Numbered from the stretch's first letter, positions 45,265-55,385 are shown. The stretch is 64,000 nt of DNA from a bacterium SCSIO 12741 (GCA_024398055.1 CP073749.1:4092594-4156593), one strand, 5' to 3'. The notes: generated from the sequence alone by a model not told the origin. Made by a program: numbers and translations.

Positions 45265-47040
45265 CTAATGAGCCTGTGCTTTACCTGATCCGCTGGGGAT
45301 TCTGATGTCCTCAACTAAGTTTTGAACCGTTTGGGGAGGAGCTGCCGTCATTCGCGATACAACCACGGCCACCAACACATTGATCAGCATCGCAATCGTT
45401 CCAAAACCTTCGGGCGAAGTTCCCAGCCACCAGTCGGATTGAGGTGCCGTATCCATCACTCCAATCAATCCCGTTTTGAATTTTATCATGTAGAACAGCA
45501 TGAGCAAAATACCAACCACCATTCCACTGATGGCGCCTTCTTTGTTCATTCGTTTATCAAAGATTCCCAAAATAATGGCGGGAAAAAAGGAAGCAGCGGC
45601 CAATCCAAACGCTAGAGCAACAACCGCGGCCACAAATCCTGGGGGATATATACCAAAGATTCCGGCGATGATTATGGCCACTAAAATGGAGATACGAGCA
45701 GCCAGTAGTTCACCTTTATCTGAGATGTCTGGTTTGATTTGTTTTTTGATTAAATCGTGGGATATGGAGGTAGATATTACCAGCAGCAATCCGGCAGCTG
45801 TGGAAAGTGCAGCTGCTAATCCACCAGCTGCTACCAAAGCAATTACCCAGTTGGGCAGATTGGCAATCTCAGGATTGGCCAAAACCATGATGTCGCGATC
45901 CACATACAGTTCGTTGGCTGAATTTCCGGGATTAGTGATCAACCGCTGCCCATGTGCACCCCGGTCATCAGAAAAGACTGGTTTCTTTCCTTCCAAAGCG
46001 TTTCCATTAACGTATTGAATTCTTCCATCCTGATTTTTATCCGTCCAAGCAATCAATCCGGTGTTTTCCCAATTTTTAAACCACTGGGGAAGGGCGGTAT
46101 ACTCTTCGTTACTCACCGTTTCGATCAGATTGGTTCGGGCAAATACAGCCACAGCAGGAGCGGTGGTATAGAGAATAGCGATAAACAAGAGTGCCAAACC
46201 CGCAGATTTACGGGCATCTCTCACCTTAGGTACTGTAAAAAAGCGGACAATCACATGAGGAAGTCCGGCTGTACCCACCATCAACGCCATGGTGATGGCA
46301 AACACATCCCAGGTCGATTTGGAACCGGACGTATAGGCACTAAATCCGAGTTCGGTGTGTAAGGTATCCAGTTTGTCCAGTAAATAGGTCCCGTCCCCAA
46401 CGGTGCCTCCCATACCCATTTGGGGAATGACCGACCCGGTCATTTGCAAGGAAATAAAGATGGCCGGTACCATAAAGGCAAAGATCAACACACAATATTG
46501 TGCGACCTGCGTGTAAGTGATGCCCTTCATACCACCCAAAAAAGCGAAAACCAGAACCACCGTCATTCCAATGATAACACCCAGGGTGATATCTACCTGA
46601 AGAAACTGAGAAAATACGATACCAACGCCGCGCATTTGTCCGGCCACATAGGTAAAGGAAACAATCAAAGCACAAAGCACTGCCACCGTTCGAGCGGTAT
46701 TCGAATAGTAGCGGTCTCCAATAAAATCGGGAACGGTAAACTTTCCAAATTTTCGTAAGTAGGGGGCGAGCAATAGGGCCAATAGCACATAACCACCCGT
46801 CCAACCCATCAGGAAGACCGAACCGTCATAGCCCATAAAGGAAATCAATCCTGCCATGGATATGAAAGAAGCAGCACTCATCCAGTCGGCTGCTGTAGCC
46901 ATTCCGTTGGCCAAAGGCGATACTCCACCGCTAGCTACATAAAACTCTTTGGTAGAGCCAGCTTTAGCCCAAATCGCAATACCGAAATACAAGGCAAAGG
47001 TTAAACCTACCAATATCCAAGTCCATAATTCTACACTCAT
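45265..47040 (-). CDS. Sodium:solute symporter, VC_2705/ActP-like
   Basis: A 591-residue transporter of the SSS family with about thirteen TM segments. Diagnostic stretches are FYVASGGVSPLANGMATAADWMSAASF (the family start block, cited by ADWMSAASF), GYVLLALLLAPYLRKFGKFT and the glycine-rich LAAALSTAAGLLLVIS. A ~90-residue extramembrane insert (WENTGLIAWTDKNQDGRIQ) is typical of the VC_2705 subgroup. It should import a small organic acid such as acetate with sodium into the cytosol. The DUF4212 small subunit gene lies immediately upstream on the same strand, as usual for this subgroup. Confidence 0.9.
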   Translation of the reverse strand: MSVELWTWILVGLTFALYFGIAIWAKAGSTKEFYVASGGVSPLANGMATAADWMSAASFISMAGLISFMGYDGSVFLMGWTGGYVLLALLLAPYLRKFGKFTVPDFIGDRYYSNTARTVAVLCALIVSFTYVAGQMRGVGIVFSQFLQVDITLGVIIGMTVVLVFAFLGGMKGITYTQVAQYCVLIFAFMVPAIFISLQMTGSVIPQMGMGGTVGDGTYLLDKLDTLHTELGFSAYTSGSKSTWDVFAITMALMVGTAGLPHVIVRFFTVPKVRDARKSAGLALLFIAILYTTAPAVAVFARTNLIETVSNEEYTALPQWFKNWENTGLIAWTDKNQDGRIQYVNGNALEGKKPVFSDDRGAHGQRLITNPGNSANELYVDRDIMVLANPEIANLPNWVIALVAAGGLAAALSTAAGLLLVISTSISHDLIKKQIKPDISDKGELLAARISILVAIIIAGIFGIYPPGFVAAVVALAFGLAAASFFPAIILGIFDKRMNKEGAISGMVVGILLMLFYMIKFKTGLIGVMDTAPQSDWWLGTSPEGFGTIAMLINVLVAVVVSRMTAAPPQTVQNLVEDIRIPSGSGKAQAH

Positions 47041-47064
47041 GCTGTTCTTTTTATTGGTGAGCCG

Positions 47065-47322
47065 TTATTCATCGTACCCATATTTTTTGTCCAAGCGATT
47101 CATGACTCTCATATAGACGAAGATGAGCACCACAAAAATGAATATAGACCCTTGTTGGGCAAACCAGAATCCAAGCTTAAACCCACCCAAGGCGAATCGA
47201 TTGAGTTCATCTGCGAAAAGTATACCCGCACCGTAAGAGGAAAGGAACCAGATGGAAAGGAGGATGGCCAGGTACTTTAGATTTTCCCTCCAGTAGGCCC
47301 GTGATCTTGATTTTTTATCCAT
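47065..47322 (-). CDS. DUF4212 small subunit of sodium:solute symporter
   Basis: An 85-residue protein with two TMs (YLAILLSIWFLSSYGAGILF and GSIFIFVVLIFVYMRVM), matching the DUF4212 family in length and layout, including the N-terminal YWRENLKY and the AQQGS turn. It is consistently paired with VC_2705-type symporters; here it starts the two-gene unit, 24 nt before the symporter gene. Confidence 0.9.
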   Translation of the reverse strand: MDKKSRSRAYWRENLKYLAILLSIWFLSSYGAGILFADELNRFALGGFKLGFWFAQQGSIFIFVVLIFVYMRVMNRLDKKYGYDE

Positions 47323-47703
47323 TAGAAACGTGTTGCGTTGGCAAGCTAAATTAGGTTTTACCTTGAATTCTCCGGTTCATTTGGGTTTAGGAGGCTTGTT
47401 TTTTTTGGGGTTAGTTGTTGAATGTTGGTGTGTGAGTTGTGGGTGAATCCTGTGTATGGGTTTGGTTTATGCATTAGTTTTTTTGTCCGATAATAACGCG
47501 TTGTGTTACTTAGCTTAAGTCCATTCACTTTACCTGTGAGAGTTCTTCCAGAGTAGAGGAGTATTTCGACGAAGACGTCAGGTGGCCGGGATATTTAATC
47601 CTCCTTTGGCAGACAGGTGTCATGTCAGGTTATAGGTCAAAGATTAGGGGTTGAAATTTGTATTCCGATTCTTTAATTTCGGTGTTTACCATCAACTTCT
47701 TAA
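47323..47703. other. Divergent intergenic region
   Basis: A 381-bp spacer between the symporter unit and the nuclease gene. It should hold both promoters. I see no repeat, RNA gene or clear hairpin. Confidence 0.4.
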
Positions 47704-48567
47704 ATGAAATACCTTTCAACTTCCGCACTCGCCCGAAAACTTGGTTTTGAATCCGCTGAACTATTTGCAATCCTAAAAGAGAATGGATGGATTTATCGAA
47801 AAGAAGGACAATGGCAATTGACCAAAGAAGGTCGTTTAGCCGGAGGAAACGTCGAGTATAATCCGAAATATGGCGAATATGTGGTTTGGCCCTCTAATCT
47901 TGATATTGATGCTGATATTGATTCAAGTAATACCCATAATGCAACCACGATAGGAGAGTTTTATAGTCTTTCAAGCCGCAAAATCAATTTGTATTTATCC
48001 GAATTAGGATGGATAGAAAAAAATGCCGGAGGTTGGACCATAACAAAATTGGGAAAGAAGAATGGGGGACACCAATTTGAAGCTCAAAACGGAACTCCAT
48101 ATTGTATTTGGAATGAGTCAATTCTCATTAATCCCCATCTCAAGCGATCTATAGAAATAGGGGAAGGTATAGTAGAGACTGAAGAGATTGATACTAATCT
48201 CGGAGAAGAAAAGGACTTTAGAGAAAAATATCCTGCGAAAAAACGTACTTCAGATGGACATTTAGTTAGAAGTCGAGGGGAGCTGTTAATCGACAACTTC
48301 TTTTATCAGAATGGAATAGTCCATGCTTATGAGAAGAAAGTGAATATTGATGAGCCTATGTACTGTGATTTCTACTTGCCTCAAAACAAAATCTATGTTG
48401 AATTCTGGGGAATGGAAGACGATCCAAGTTATAGACAGAGAAAGCAAAAGAAGCTTGACCTCTATAGCAAGTACAATTTTGAGCTAATTGAAATCAATAG
48501 TGCTGACATTGATAATTTGGATGAAGTGCTTGAAACCAAACTTCGAAAAAAGGGAATTACAGTTTAG
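47704..48567 (+). CDS. PD-(D/E)xK-like nuclease with duplicated winged-helix N-terminus
   Basis: A 287-residue protein. Two ~70-residue winged-helix-like units (ALARKLGFESAELFAILKEN then GEFYSLSSRKINLYLSELGW, each followed by 'W.LT..G...GG' and a Y.VW/YCIW end) form the N-terminal half and probably bind DNA. The C-terminal half has a nuclease core: RSRGELLIDNFFYQNG, YEKKV, Asp in YCDFYLP and the E-x-W motif in YVEFWG, then a helix and ELIEIN, as in Vsr/DUF559-like folds. It lacks a partner methylase. AT-rich codon use suggests transfer. Likely a DNA-repair or defence nuclease; no exact family name. Confidence 0.68.
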   Translation: MKYLSTSALARKLGFESAELFAILKENGWIYRKEGQWQLTKEGRLAGGNVEYNPKYGEYVVWPSNLDIDADIDSSNTHNATTIGEFYSLSSRKINLYLSELGWIEKNAGGWTITKLGKKNGGHQFEAQNGTPYCIWNESILINPHLKRSIEIGEGIVETEEIDTNLGEEKDFREKYPAKKRTSDGHLVRSRGELLIDNFFYQNGIVHAYEKKVNIDEPMYCDFYLPQNKIYVEFWGMEDDPSYRQRKQKKLDLYSKYNFELIEINSADIDNLDEVLETKLRKKGITV

Positions 48568-48596
48568 TTTTTTACTCTCATTCTTGTGCAGTGGGT

Positions 48597-48890
48597 AGCA
48601 AGGGTATGGCGAAATGACCAGAGGGAACTTTCTCACGAACACCGATGAAAATGAACAGAGAACGGGTGAGTAATTCGGCAATACTCTTGTGGTGCGTTGG
48701 CCGGAATTCTTGATTTCTTTATTGGTTAACAATAGTCTTTCTTCAAGAAATCAGCTGGAATCGGCTGAGCCGATGGCAGGAGGGGTTGTGCTGGGTTAGT
48801 CCACGAATAGCGGCGGCTGTAAATGAGAGGTTAGTTCCGTTCGAAAACGATGAAACTTTTTTCCCATCTTTTAGTGGGTAGAAGAAGGAG
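48597..48890 (+). repeat. Intergenic repeat R1, upstream of the OLD/UvrD pair
   Basis: Block 48625-48675 matches 61765-61815 at 49 of 51 positions. Looser similarity extends to 48597-48702 (about 80% by eye), and a second weaker block lies at about 48805-48890. R1 has roughly 100 bp of extra sequence between the two blocks. It fills much of the 567-bp gap 48568-49134, in which I saw no other feature. Confidence 0.72.
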
Positions 48891-49134
48891 TCTATTACTC
48901 ATTGGGAATCCAAATACGCAACTAAGGATACTTTATTAGTGCATTTGGTAAATCTGCCTTAGGACCAAGTCTAAATACCAATTTCTTTCTAATTTAGGGA
49001 GGCTTAAACTAAACTGTTCATTGTGTATTATTACCCTGGTTTCTCTAGGCTTTCAAAGTATTTGAGGGTCTCCTTTCACATAAAGCGTTTGATGTTTAGC
49101 ATGATATTTTGTAATCATTAGATCGGATAGATAG

Positions 49135-51267
49135 ATGAAGGTAAAACGTATTGGGGTCAAGAACTACAGGCTATTAAAAGACTTTCGTATTGAATTAGAG
49201 GATGAACTCTCACTGGTAGTTGGTAAGAATAATACAGGAAAAACATCATTGTTAACGGTTATCGACAAATTCTTAAATCGATCAGAAAGAAACCGCTTTA
49301 CGTTTAACGATTTCAATATTGAATTAAAGAATCAATTGAAAGAATTGATCGAAAATGATGATATCGATTGGGGTGATTATTCCCCATTAGGCATAGAAAT
49401 GCAACTCCTAATTGAATATCACGACTCTGACAGTCTTGCAAACCTTAGTCGGGTTATGATGGATTTAGACCCAGATCATCATTTCATATTACTCAGTTTC
49501 GGCTATACAATGAGCGCCGAATCGCTCAAAAATCTTAGAGAAGATTATTCGGTATTTAAGACCAAAGAGGAAGAAAGAAAACGTTCGGATGCAGAGTATA
49601 AAGTCAAAGATTCATTTCATTTTCTAAAAAACAATCTCGACTACTTCAAACATTCAAAATTGTCCCTTTCATGTTCAAAAGACGATGGGGAAAGTGATAA
49701 TCTGTCTCAAATTGATTTAGAAAAGGAACAGGTATCGTTGAGAGATATTATAAACTTTCAATTTATTAGTGCGAAGAGAGATGTAACCAATAGAGAAGTT
49801 GACAAGACGCTTTCGATTCAAACTTCAAGGATCTATGAAAAGACAGAGGCAACCGATGAACACAATGCTCGAATCGAAGACTTTAAAAACAAGTTAATCG
49901 ATACTGATGTTGATTTAAGTGAGATTTATCAAGGTCTATTCCATGATACAATTGAAAAGGTAAGGAAGTTTGGAGGTGTGATAAGAGGTGAATCAGAAAT
50001 TAGTGTTGAGTCCACTTTACAACACCGCGATTTGTTAAAGGGAAACACCACGGTTATGTATACGCATGGAGAGCATAGCTTTCCTGAATACAACAATGGT
50101 TTAGGATATATGAACCTTATCAGTATCATATTTGAAATTGAAATTCTTCTAAGAGAGTTCAAGCGCACTAAAAATGAAGCACCTGCCGATATTAATTTAC
50201 TTTTTATTGAAGAGCCTGAAGCACATACTCATCCTCAAATGCAGTATATCTTCATTAAAAATATCAAAGAGTTACTTGGGGAGGGCATAGTTCGGGATGA
50301 TGAAAGTTGGAGACTTCAATACATCATTAGTACACATTCTTCGCACATCGTTTCTGAAAGCGATTTCGATGATATACACTATTTAAAAAGGATAGGGGAA
50401 TCAAAAGTCATTGCCAAAAGTTTAAAGTCCCTTCAGAACGAGTATGAGGTAGACGGAGAGGAAAAAAATTATAGGTTCTTAAAACAATACTTGACATTAA
50501 GCAAAGCTGAATTGTTTTTCGCCGATAAAGCCATTTTAGTCGAGGGAGATACTGAAAGAATTATTCTTCCTGCAATGATGAAAAAAATTGATCAGGAACG
50601 GGACGAGAACCCATTACTTTCACAGAACATTTCATTGGTAGAAGTTGGAGCTCACTCACAAGTTTTTGAGAAGTTTATAGAATTTGTAGGCATTAAAACT
50701 CTGATAATAACAGATATAGATTCAGCCAAAATCGTTACAGAGAGTGAACAAACAAAGAGAAAGGCTTGCCGGGTAACCGATCCTGATGCTTCAATTTCGA
50801 CGAACGCCTCTTTGAATTTCTTCCTGGGTACAAACTCTTTAACCGAACTTATAGGGAAAACACTGCATCATAAGAGATTATCAAAACAAACTCAAACTGA
50901 TGGCACAAAAAAATGGGTTCCAGATGAAAATGGCCGCATTCAATTAGTATTTCAATCGAATGAAATGAACTCTGAAAGCCAATCTTATCATGCCCGATCT
51001 TTTGAAGATTCGTTCGTTCATATCAATGCAGGGTTTGTTAAGAATTCAGACAATTCCTTCCGGTCGTTGACGGAAAAGCATCTGAGGAAATTTAGAGCGG
51101 GTGAAATTGATGTTTACGACTTTTCAAATGATGCCATTGGTAGTAAGCCGTCCTTTGCGATTGAAATTCTTTTAAATAGTTCGGAAGATACAGAAGGGAT
51201 TCAATTCTCTAATTGGCAAATACCAGTTTACATTAAAGAGGGGTTGTTGTGGTTAAAAGACAATTAA
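49135..51267 (+). CDS. OLD-family ATP-dependent nuclease (class 2; Gabija GajA-like)
   Basis: A 710-residue protein. N-terminal ABC-type ATPase: Walker A VVGKNNTGKTSLL (K36), and Walker B INLLFIEEPEAHTHPQMQY, with a long insertion between. The C-terminal third is a TOPRIM nuclease: ADKAILVEGDTERIILP, with the catalytic Glu, and TLIITDIDSAK with the D-x-D pair. This order defines OLD nucleases, and the adjacent UvrD-like helicase places it in class 2, as in Gabija. It is ~130 residues longer than classical GajA, so it may be a variant system. The gene is AT-rich. The next gene starts 3 nt after its stop. Confidence 0.85.
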   Translation: MKVKRIGVKNYRLLKDFRIELEDELSLVVGKNNTGKTSLLTVIDKFLNRSERNRFTFNDFNIELKNQLKELIENDDIDWGDYSPLGIEMQLLIEYHDSDSLANLSRVMMDLDPDHHFILLSFGYTMSAESLKNLREDYSVFKTKEEERKRSDAEYKVKDSFHFLKNNLDYFKHSKLSLSCSKDDGESDNLSQIDLEKEQVSLRDIINFQFISAKRDVTNREVDKTLSIQTSRIYEKTEATDEHNARIEDFKNKLIDTDVDLSEIYQGLFHDTIEKVRKFGGVIRGESEISVESTLQHRDLLKGNTTVMYTHGEHSFPEYNNGLGYMNLISIIFEIEILLREFKRTKNEAPADINLLFIEEPEAHTHPQMQYIFIKNIKELLGEGIVRDDESWRLQYIISTHSSHIVSESDFDDIHYLKRIGESKVIAKSLKSLQNEYEVDGEEKNYRFLKQYLTLSKAELFFADKAILVEGDTERIILPAMMKKIDQERDENPLLSQNISLVEVGAHSQVFEKFIEFVGIKTLIITDIDSAKIVTESEQTKRKACRVTDPDASISTNASLNFFLGTNSLTELIGKTLHHKRLSKQTQTDGTKKWVPDENGRIQLVFQSNEMNSESQSYHARSFEDSFVHINAGFVKNSDNSFRSLTEKHLRKFRAGEIDVYDFSNDAIGSKPSFAIEILLNSSEDTEGIQFSNWQIPVYIKEGLLWLKDN

Positions 51268-51270
51268 GCT

Positions 51271-53238
51271 ATGACCGAAATTGAACAAATACTCGAGCAT
51301 ATAAACCATGGTAGAAACTTCTTGTTAAGCGGTGGTGCCGGTAGCGGAAAAACCTACACCTTGGTTGAAGTGATTAAACGGGTGATTGAACAACATCCAA
51401 GCTGTAAAGTTGCTTGTATGACTTATACCAATGCGGCAGTTAAGGAAATTGAAGAGAGGGTAGATCATAAAAATCTGAACGTAACTACCATTCATGATTT
51501 TCTTTGGGACTGCATCAAGAATTTCCAAAAGGAGTTAAAAATTTGTCTTGTAGAATTAGCCAATAATTCCGAGGTCAAAGCGATAAAGGTTAACGAAGTT
51601 GAAACTGTGCCAGAAGACTATTTTGACAACTTCAACGACCCAGGCAATCCCAACAACAAAATCCAATACAAGGAATATTTGAGAATTTCAAAAGGAATTA
51701 TTTCTCACGATCAAGTAATTGCTTTGAGTGATCGGATGTTTGAGCGATTCCCGAAACTTGGTGATATTGTCAAGGATAAGTTTAAGTTCATTTTTATTGA
51801 TGAATATCAGGATACTCAAAAAGAGGTGGTCAAAATATTTCTCGATCACTTCAAGCTGTCGCCCAAAAGAAATGTTATTGGATTTTTTGGAGACTCTATG
51901 CAGTCAATTTATAACAGAACCGTTGGTGATTTGAATGTATATGTTGGAGAAGAAGAGGATAAAGTTCGGGAAGTAAAAAAGGAGCAGAACCGAAGAAACC
52001 CAAGGCTAATTATTGAGCTCGCAAACAGGCTAAGAACCGATGAATTGACTCAAGTCCCTTCGGGAGATAGGAACGCACCTAACATGGTTGGTGAAAATGT
52101 CAAAGAAGGGGTAATCAAGTTTTTATATTCATCGGATAGTCATCTCGATAATGTCAAGGCTAATTTAGGCTGGGACTTTGAAGATTCAAAAGCAACAAAA
52201 GAATTAAACCTTACTCATAATTTAATAGCGGAAAAAGCAAATTTTCAGAACCTAATCAACATTTATGACAAGGACAGAATTATAGAGTTTGGGAGAAGAA
52301 TTAAAGCGTTCATCAAGGCCAATCCAACTGGCATTGATTATTCAGAAATGAGTTTTGGGGATGTTGTATCATCACTTCAAGATGGTAAATCTGGGAGGGC
52401 GTTAGAACGAGTTTCACCAACAACAAGTATGCAAGTATTTATTAATGAAAATCCGGAACTTTATGATTCTGCACTTCAAATCGATTATAAGGTTTTTTCC
52501 AATATTTATGTTGATAAGGATCAGCTCTTGGATGACAAGAAAAAGGATGAAGAGGATATTAATAAAAAAGGAAGTAAAAGGGATGATCTCATACAGCATT
52601 TATATCGACTTCAAAGTATTCTTTGGCTGTATAAAAGTGGCAACTACAATGAGTTTCTGAGGATCACTGATTATAGGAGTAGATTACGGACCCCGCCGGA
52701 TAAAAGAGAGTTGAAGGATAGAATTGAAAGTCTAAGTAATGTCGAAGGCAAAACAATTGGGCAAGTCCTAAATGAAGCAGATGAAAAGGGTATTTGTGTT
52801 AAAGGAGATAGGTTAATAAGATTTGCAACGGAAAAGAAATACATCTATGACCAGGTTATGTCAGTATCGTATTCCGAATTTCAGGCTCTGTTTGAATATT
52901 TAGAAGGTCGTACGCCATTTTCAACGCAACACAAAACAAAAGGAACCGAATTCGATAATGTTTTGGTTGTTTTAAATAATGGAAATTGGAACGACTACAA
53001 CTTTGAATATCTGCTCGATTCTGAAAATCAGCGCCAACTACTTGTCAATGGTGGATCAACGACAAAATCTAAACTGAATTCTTTTCCAAAAATCCTTGAA
53101 AGGAGTCAGAAAATCTTTTACGTCTGTTGCACTCGTGCAAAAGAGAGATTAGCTGTATATTATCATTCTCCAAGTGAATCAGTAGTGAACAAGGCTAAAG
53201 AATGGTTTGGAGAAGAAAATGTTATAGACTTAAACTAA
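51271..53238 (+). CDS. UvrD/Rep-like superfamily 1 helicase (GajB-like)
   Basis: A 655-residue helicase. Walker A LSGGAGSGKTYT (K27), motif Ia CMTYTNAAVKEI, motif II FIFIDEYQDTQ, motif III GFFGDSMQSIY, and C-terminal motifs in FSTQHKTKGTEFDNVLVV and FYVCCTRAKERL. It lacks long 1B/2B insertions of UvrD, as is usual in the helicase partner of class 2 OLD nucleases, but carries a middle region rich in charged residues (~385-480). In Gabija GajB acts together with GajA on phage DNA; the same is inferred. Gene overlaps nothing but is spaced only 3 nt from the nuclease gene. Confidence 0.85.
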   Translation: MTEIEQILEHINHGRNFLLSGGAGSGKTYTLVEVIKRVIEQHPSCKVACMTYTNAAVKEIEERVDHKNLNVTTIHDFLWDCIKNFQKELKICLVELANNSEVKAIKVNEVETVPEDYFDNFNDPGNPNNKIQYKEYLRISKGIISHDQVIALSDRMFERFPKLGDIVKDKFKFIFIDEYQDTQKEVVKIFLDHFKLSPKRNVIGFFGDSMQSIYNRTVGDLNVYVGEEEDKVREVKKEQNRRNPRLIIELANRLRTDELTQVPSGDRNAPNMVGENVKEGVIKFLYSSDSHLDNVKANLGWDFEDSKATKELNLTHNLIAEKANFQNLINIYDKDRIIEFGRRIKAFIKANPTGIDYSEMSFGDVVSSLQDGKSGRALERVSPTTSMQVFINENPELYDSALQIDYKVFSNIYVDKDQLLDDKKKDEEDINKKGSKRDDLIQHLYRLQSILWLYKSGNYNEFLRITDYRSRLRTPPDKRELKDRIESLSNVEGKTIGQVLNEADEKGICVKGDRLIRFATEKKYIYDQVMSVSYSEFQALFEYLEGRTPFSTQHKTKGTEFDNVLVVLNNGNWNDYNFEYLLDSENQRQLLVNGGSTTKSKLNSFPKILERSQKIFYVCCTRAKERLAVYYHSPSESVVNKAKEWFGEENVIDLN

Positions 53239-53249
53239 AATCAAACAAT

Positions 53250-53498
53250 ATGGCTCAGGTTTCAATACTCAATGAGGTAATTTCCGGTGATCAAAATGAC
53301 TGGAGGCTTTGTTTTCAATGGTGTGTTTTTAACTACGACGATGGTAGGACACAAACAGGTTATAGGTTCATTTGGAGGAGGCCTGATGGTTCGCTCCAGC
53401 CCGCTCGAGGTCAAGCACGGATTCCAAGTGCAGAAGATTTATTTAGACTGATACGAATGGCTACTAGTGAAGGCTGGTTTATAACAGTCGAGCAATAA
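53250..53498 (+). CDS. Small protein downstream of the helicase
   Basis: An 82-residue protein starting at the ATG at 53250, 11 nt after the helicase stop. It contains DWRLCFQWCVFNYDDG and a tail of FRLIRMATSEGWFI. No signal or TM segment; tryptophan- and arginine-rich. Close spacing suggests it belongs to the OLD/UvrD operon as a third component. It may equally be an unrelated accessory gene. I recognise no family. Confidence 0.55.
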   Translation: MAQVSILNEVISGDQNDWRLCFQWCVFNYDDGRTQTGYRFIWRRPDGSLQPARGQARIPSAEDLFRLIRMATSEGWFITVEQ

Positions 53499-53675
53499 GG
53501 ATGGATTAATCGTCGTCGTTATAACCATAAGAAGCTGTTATATAGTCTTATAATGTAGTGGTAAGACCACCCCAAACCATTTCCTCAAAAGTCCAATCCT
53601 CCAGACAACCCACATTTCTAACCCCAACAAGACATAAAGAATGTTTCTTTATCATTGTTTGGATACACGGAATCC

Positions 53676-55385
53676 ATGTTTGATAAGAATAAGGAGAGAA
53701 AAAATAACCCCATTCAATACCTGATAGTTACGCTTTTTCTGGTGGTTTTCCATCTATCGGGAACTGGTCAGACGAGGGTTATTGATTCGCTTCGGCAGGT
53801 GGTTCAATCTACGACTCATTCGGATTCTCTAAAGGTTAAGGCGCTTTCGCATTGGGATAACCTGATTTATCGAAGCGATGCGGATCTGGATGCCATACTC
53901 AATAGCCGAATCGATAGCATTAGCCGGATTCAACTTAGCCAGGAGCTGAGCGCCGAAACCCGTCAATTTTTTCTGAAGGCGAGGAGTCATGCACTGAATA
54001 ACAAGGGCATTGTACTCAAGAAAAAGGGGGACATATCCGGGGCTTTGGAATGCTACCTGGTTTCATTGGAAATTAAAAAGGAGCTGGGAAATCTGGCTGG
54101 TGTTTCCAATTCGACGAACAACATTGGGAATCTCTACCTGCTACAAGGAGAATACGACCTGGCTGCGGAGTTTATTCAACAGGCCTTGGCGATTCGAGAC
54201 AGCCTCAAGGATACCTTGGGTATGGCGGAATGCTACAACAACCTGGGAAGCGTTAAGCGACGCCAAGAGAAGAAAGAGGAATCCCTTAGCTACTTCCAAA
54301 AAAGCGATAGCTTGTATCAGCTCCTGGACACCATTACGGATAAGTCCCTTATTGCGGTTTCCAACATCGGGGTTCACTATTCCTACTTTTCAGGAGCGGC
54401 AGAAAAGGATAAAGCCATGTTTTATTACCGGCGGGCACTGGAAGGGGCAAAGGAGATTTCGTCGGTACACTCCATGGCTATTGCTCACAAGAATATTGGC
54501 ATCATCTACTTCCACCAGAAGAAATACAAGGATGCGATCTGGCACGCACGGCAGGCGGTGGACTACTGCGAAGAAGTTCAGGACAATATTGCGGTTACGG
54601 ATGCTTACCACACCTTGTACCGGTCTTATCAGGAGCTGGGGGATGCCCAAAAGGCGCTTCCTTATTACGAACAATACGTCACGATCCGAGATTCGATCAA
54701 AAGCCGGGAAAACGAACGCAACATCTTGCAATACAAGTACCAGTATCTCTATGAGAAAAAAGCCTACGCTGATAGCCTGGAAACCGTGAAGGCCATGGAA
54801 ATGAAGGATACACAACTAGCCCTGCAGGAAGCGGAGATCAATCGGGGTAATTATCAAATGGCTTTTTTGATCGGTGGATTAATTCTCATCGTTTTGTTGA
54901 CCGGTGTGGTTTATCAGCGGCTTCGGGTTACCCGTATGGAGAACGAACTCAACGAAAAGCAGAAAAAGCTGGACCTCTCCCTGGTGATTTCCGACAACAA
55001 GATGCGCAAGGAGTTTAACGAACAGCTGCTTCATAAATTGGATGAGTTTGGCCATTTGAAAGGGGAGGAGTTGCACAAAGCTCTAAGTTCGTTTCAGCTG
55101 GACGTAAAGAATCAATTGCGGCTGGAAGATCGCCTTGAACATGCCAGTGACAACCTCGATCAATTGCATGCCCAATTTGATGAAAACCTCCAGCAGCTTT
55201 TTCCATCGTTGACCAAATCTGAACGAGAAGTTTTTCACTTGATTCGGGTAGGCATGAGTATCAAAGAAATTGCCAATCACCGGAATTCTTCCGTTGGAGC
55301 CGTCAAGTCGATTCGCCACCGGATCAAAAACAAACTCCCCTTGGGCGATAAAAGTCTCGATTTATACATTCGGGAAGTGACTTAA
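53676..55385 (+). CDS. TPR transmembrane regulator with C-terminal LuxR-like HTH
   Basis: A 569-residue protein. I chose the ATG at 53676 (MFDKNKERKNNPIQYL) ahead of the signal-anchor LIVTLFLVVFHLSGTG; one ATG lies 21 bp upstream. TPRs occupy ~80-370 (SNSTNNIGNLYLLQGEYDLA). TM MAFLIGGLILIVLLTGVVY follows, then a cytosolic coiled coil, then a HTH of LuxR type (LFPSLTKSEREVFHLIRVG, MSIKEIANHRNSSVGAVKSI). This puts a periplasmic TPR sensor directly on a membrane-held DNA-binding domain, with no kinase. It is a one-component regulator. Targets unknown; the fibre-like gene downstream is one candidate. Confidence 0.83.
   Translation: MFDKNKERKNNPIQYLIVTLFLVVFHLSGTGQTRVIDSLRQVVQSTTHSDSLKVKALSHWDNLIYRSDADLDAILNSRIDSISRIQLSQELSAETRQFFLKARSHALNNKGIVLKKKGDISGALECYLVSLEIKKELGNLAGVSNSTNNIGNLYLLQGEYDLAAEFIQQALAIRDSLKDTLGMAECYNNLGSVKRRQEKKEESLSYFQKSDSLYQLLDTITDKSLIAVSNIGVHYSYFSGAAEKDKAMFYYRRALEGAKEISSVHSMAIAHKNIGIIYFHQKKYKDAIWHARQAVDYCEEVQDNIAVTDAYHTLYRSYQELGDAQKALPYYEQYVTIRDSIKSRENERNILQYKYQYLYEKKAYADSLETVKAMEMKDTQLALQEAEINRGNYQMAFLIGGLILIVLLTGVVYQRLRVTRMENELNEKQKKLDLSLVISDNKMRKEFNEQLLHKLDEFGHLKGEELHKALSSFQLDVKNQLRLEDRLEHASDNLDQLHAQFDENLQQLFPSLTKSEREVFHLIRVGMSIKEIANHRNSSVGAVKSIRHRIKNKLPLGDKSLDLYIREVT

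Noticed and set aside
53555-53575. GTGGT/ACCAC hairpin after the OLD/UvrD operon as a terminator
   Set aside because: The stem is only 5 bp and no T run follows.
54010-54789. A 259-codon plus-strand frame overlapping the TPR/HTH gene
   Set aside because: It lies fully inside the 53676-55385 gene in another frame, is Arg/Thr/Trp-rich without domain logic, and has no start context.
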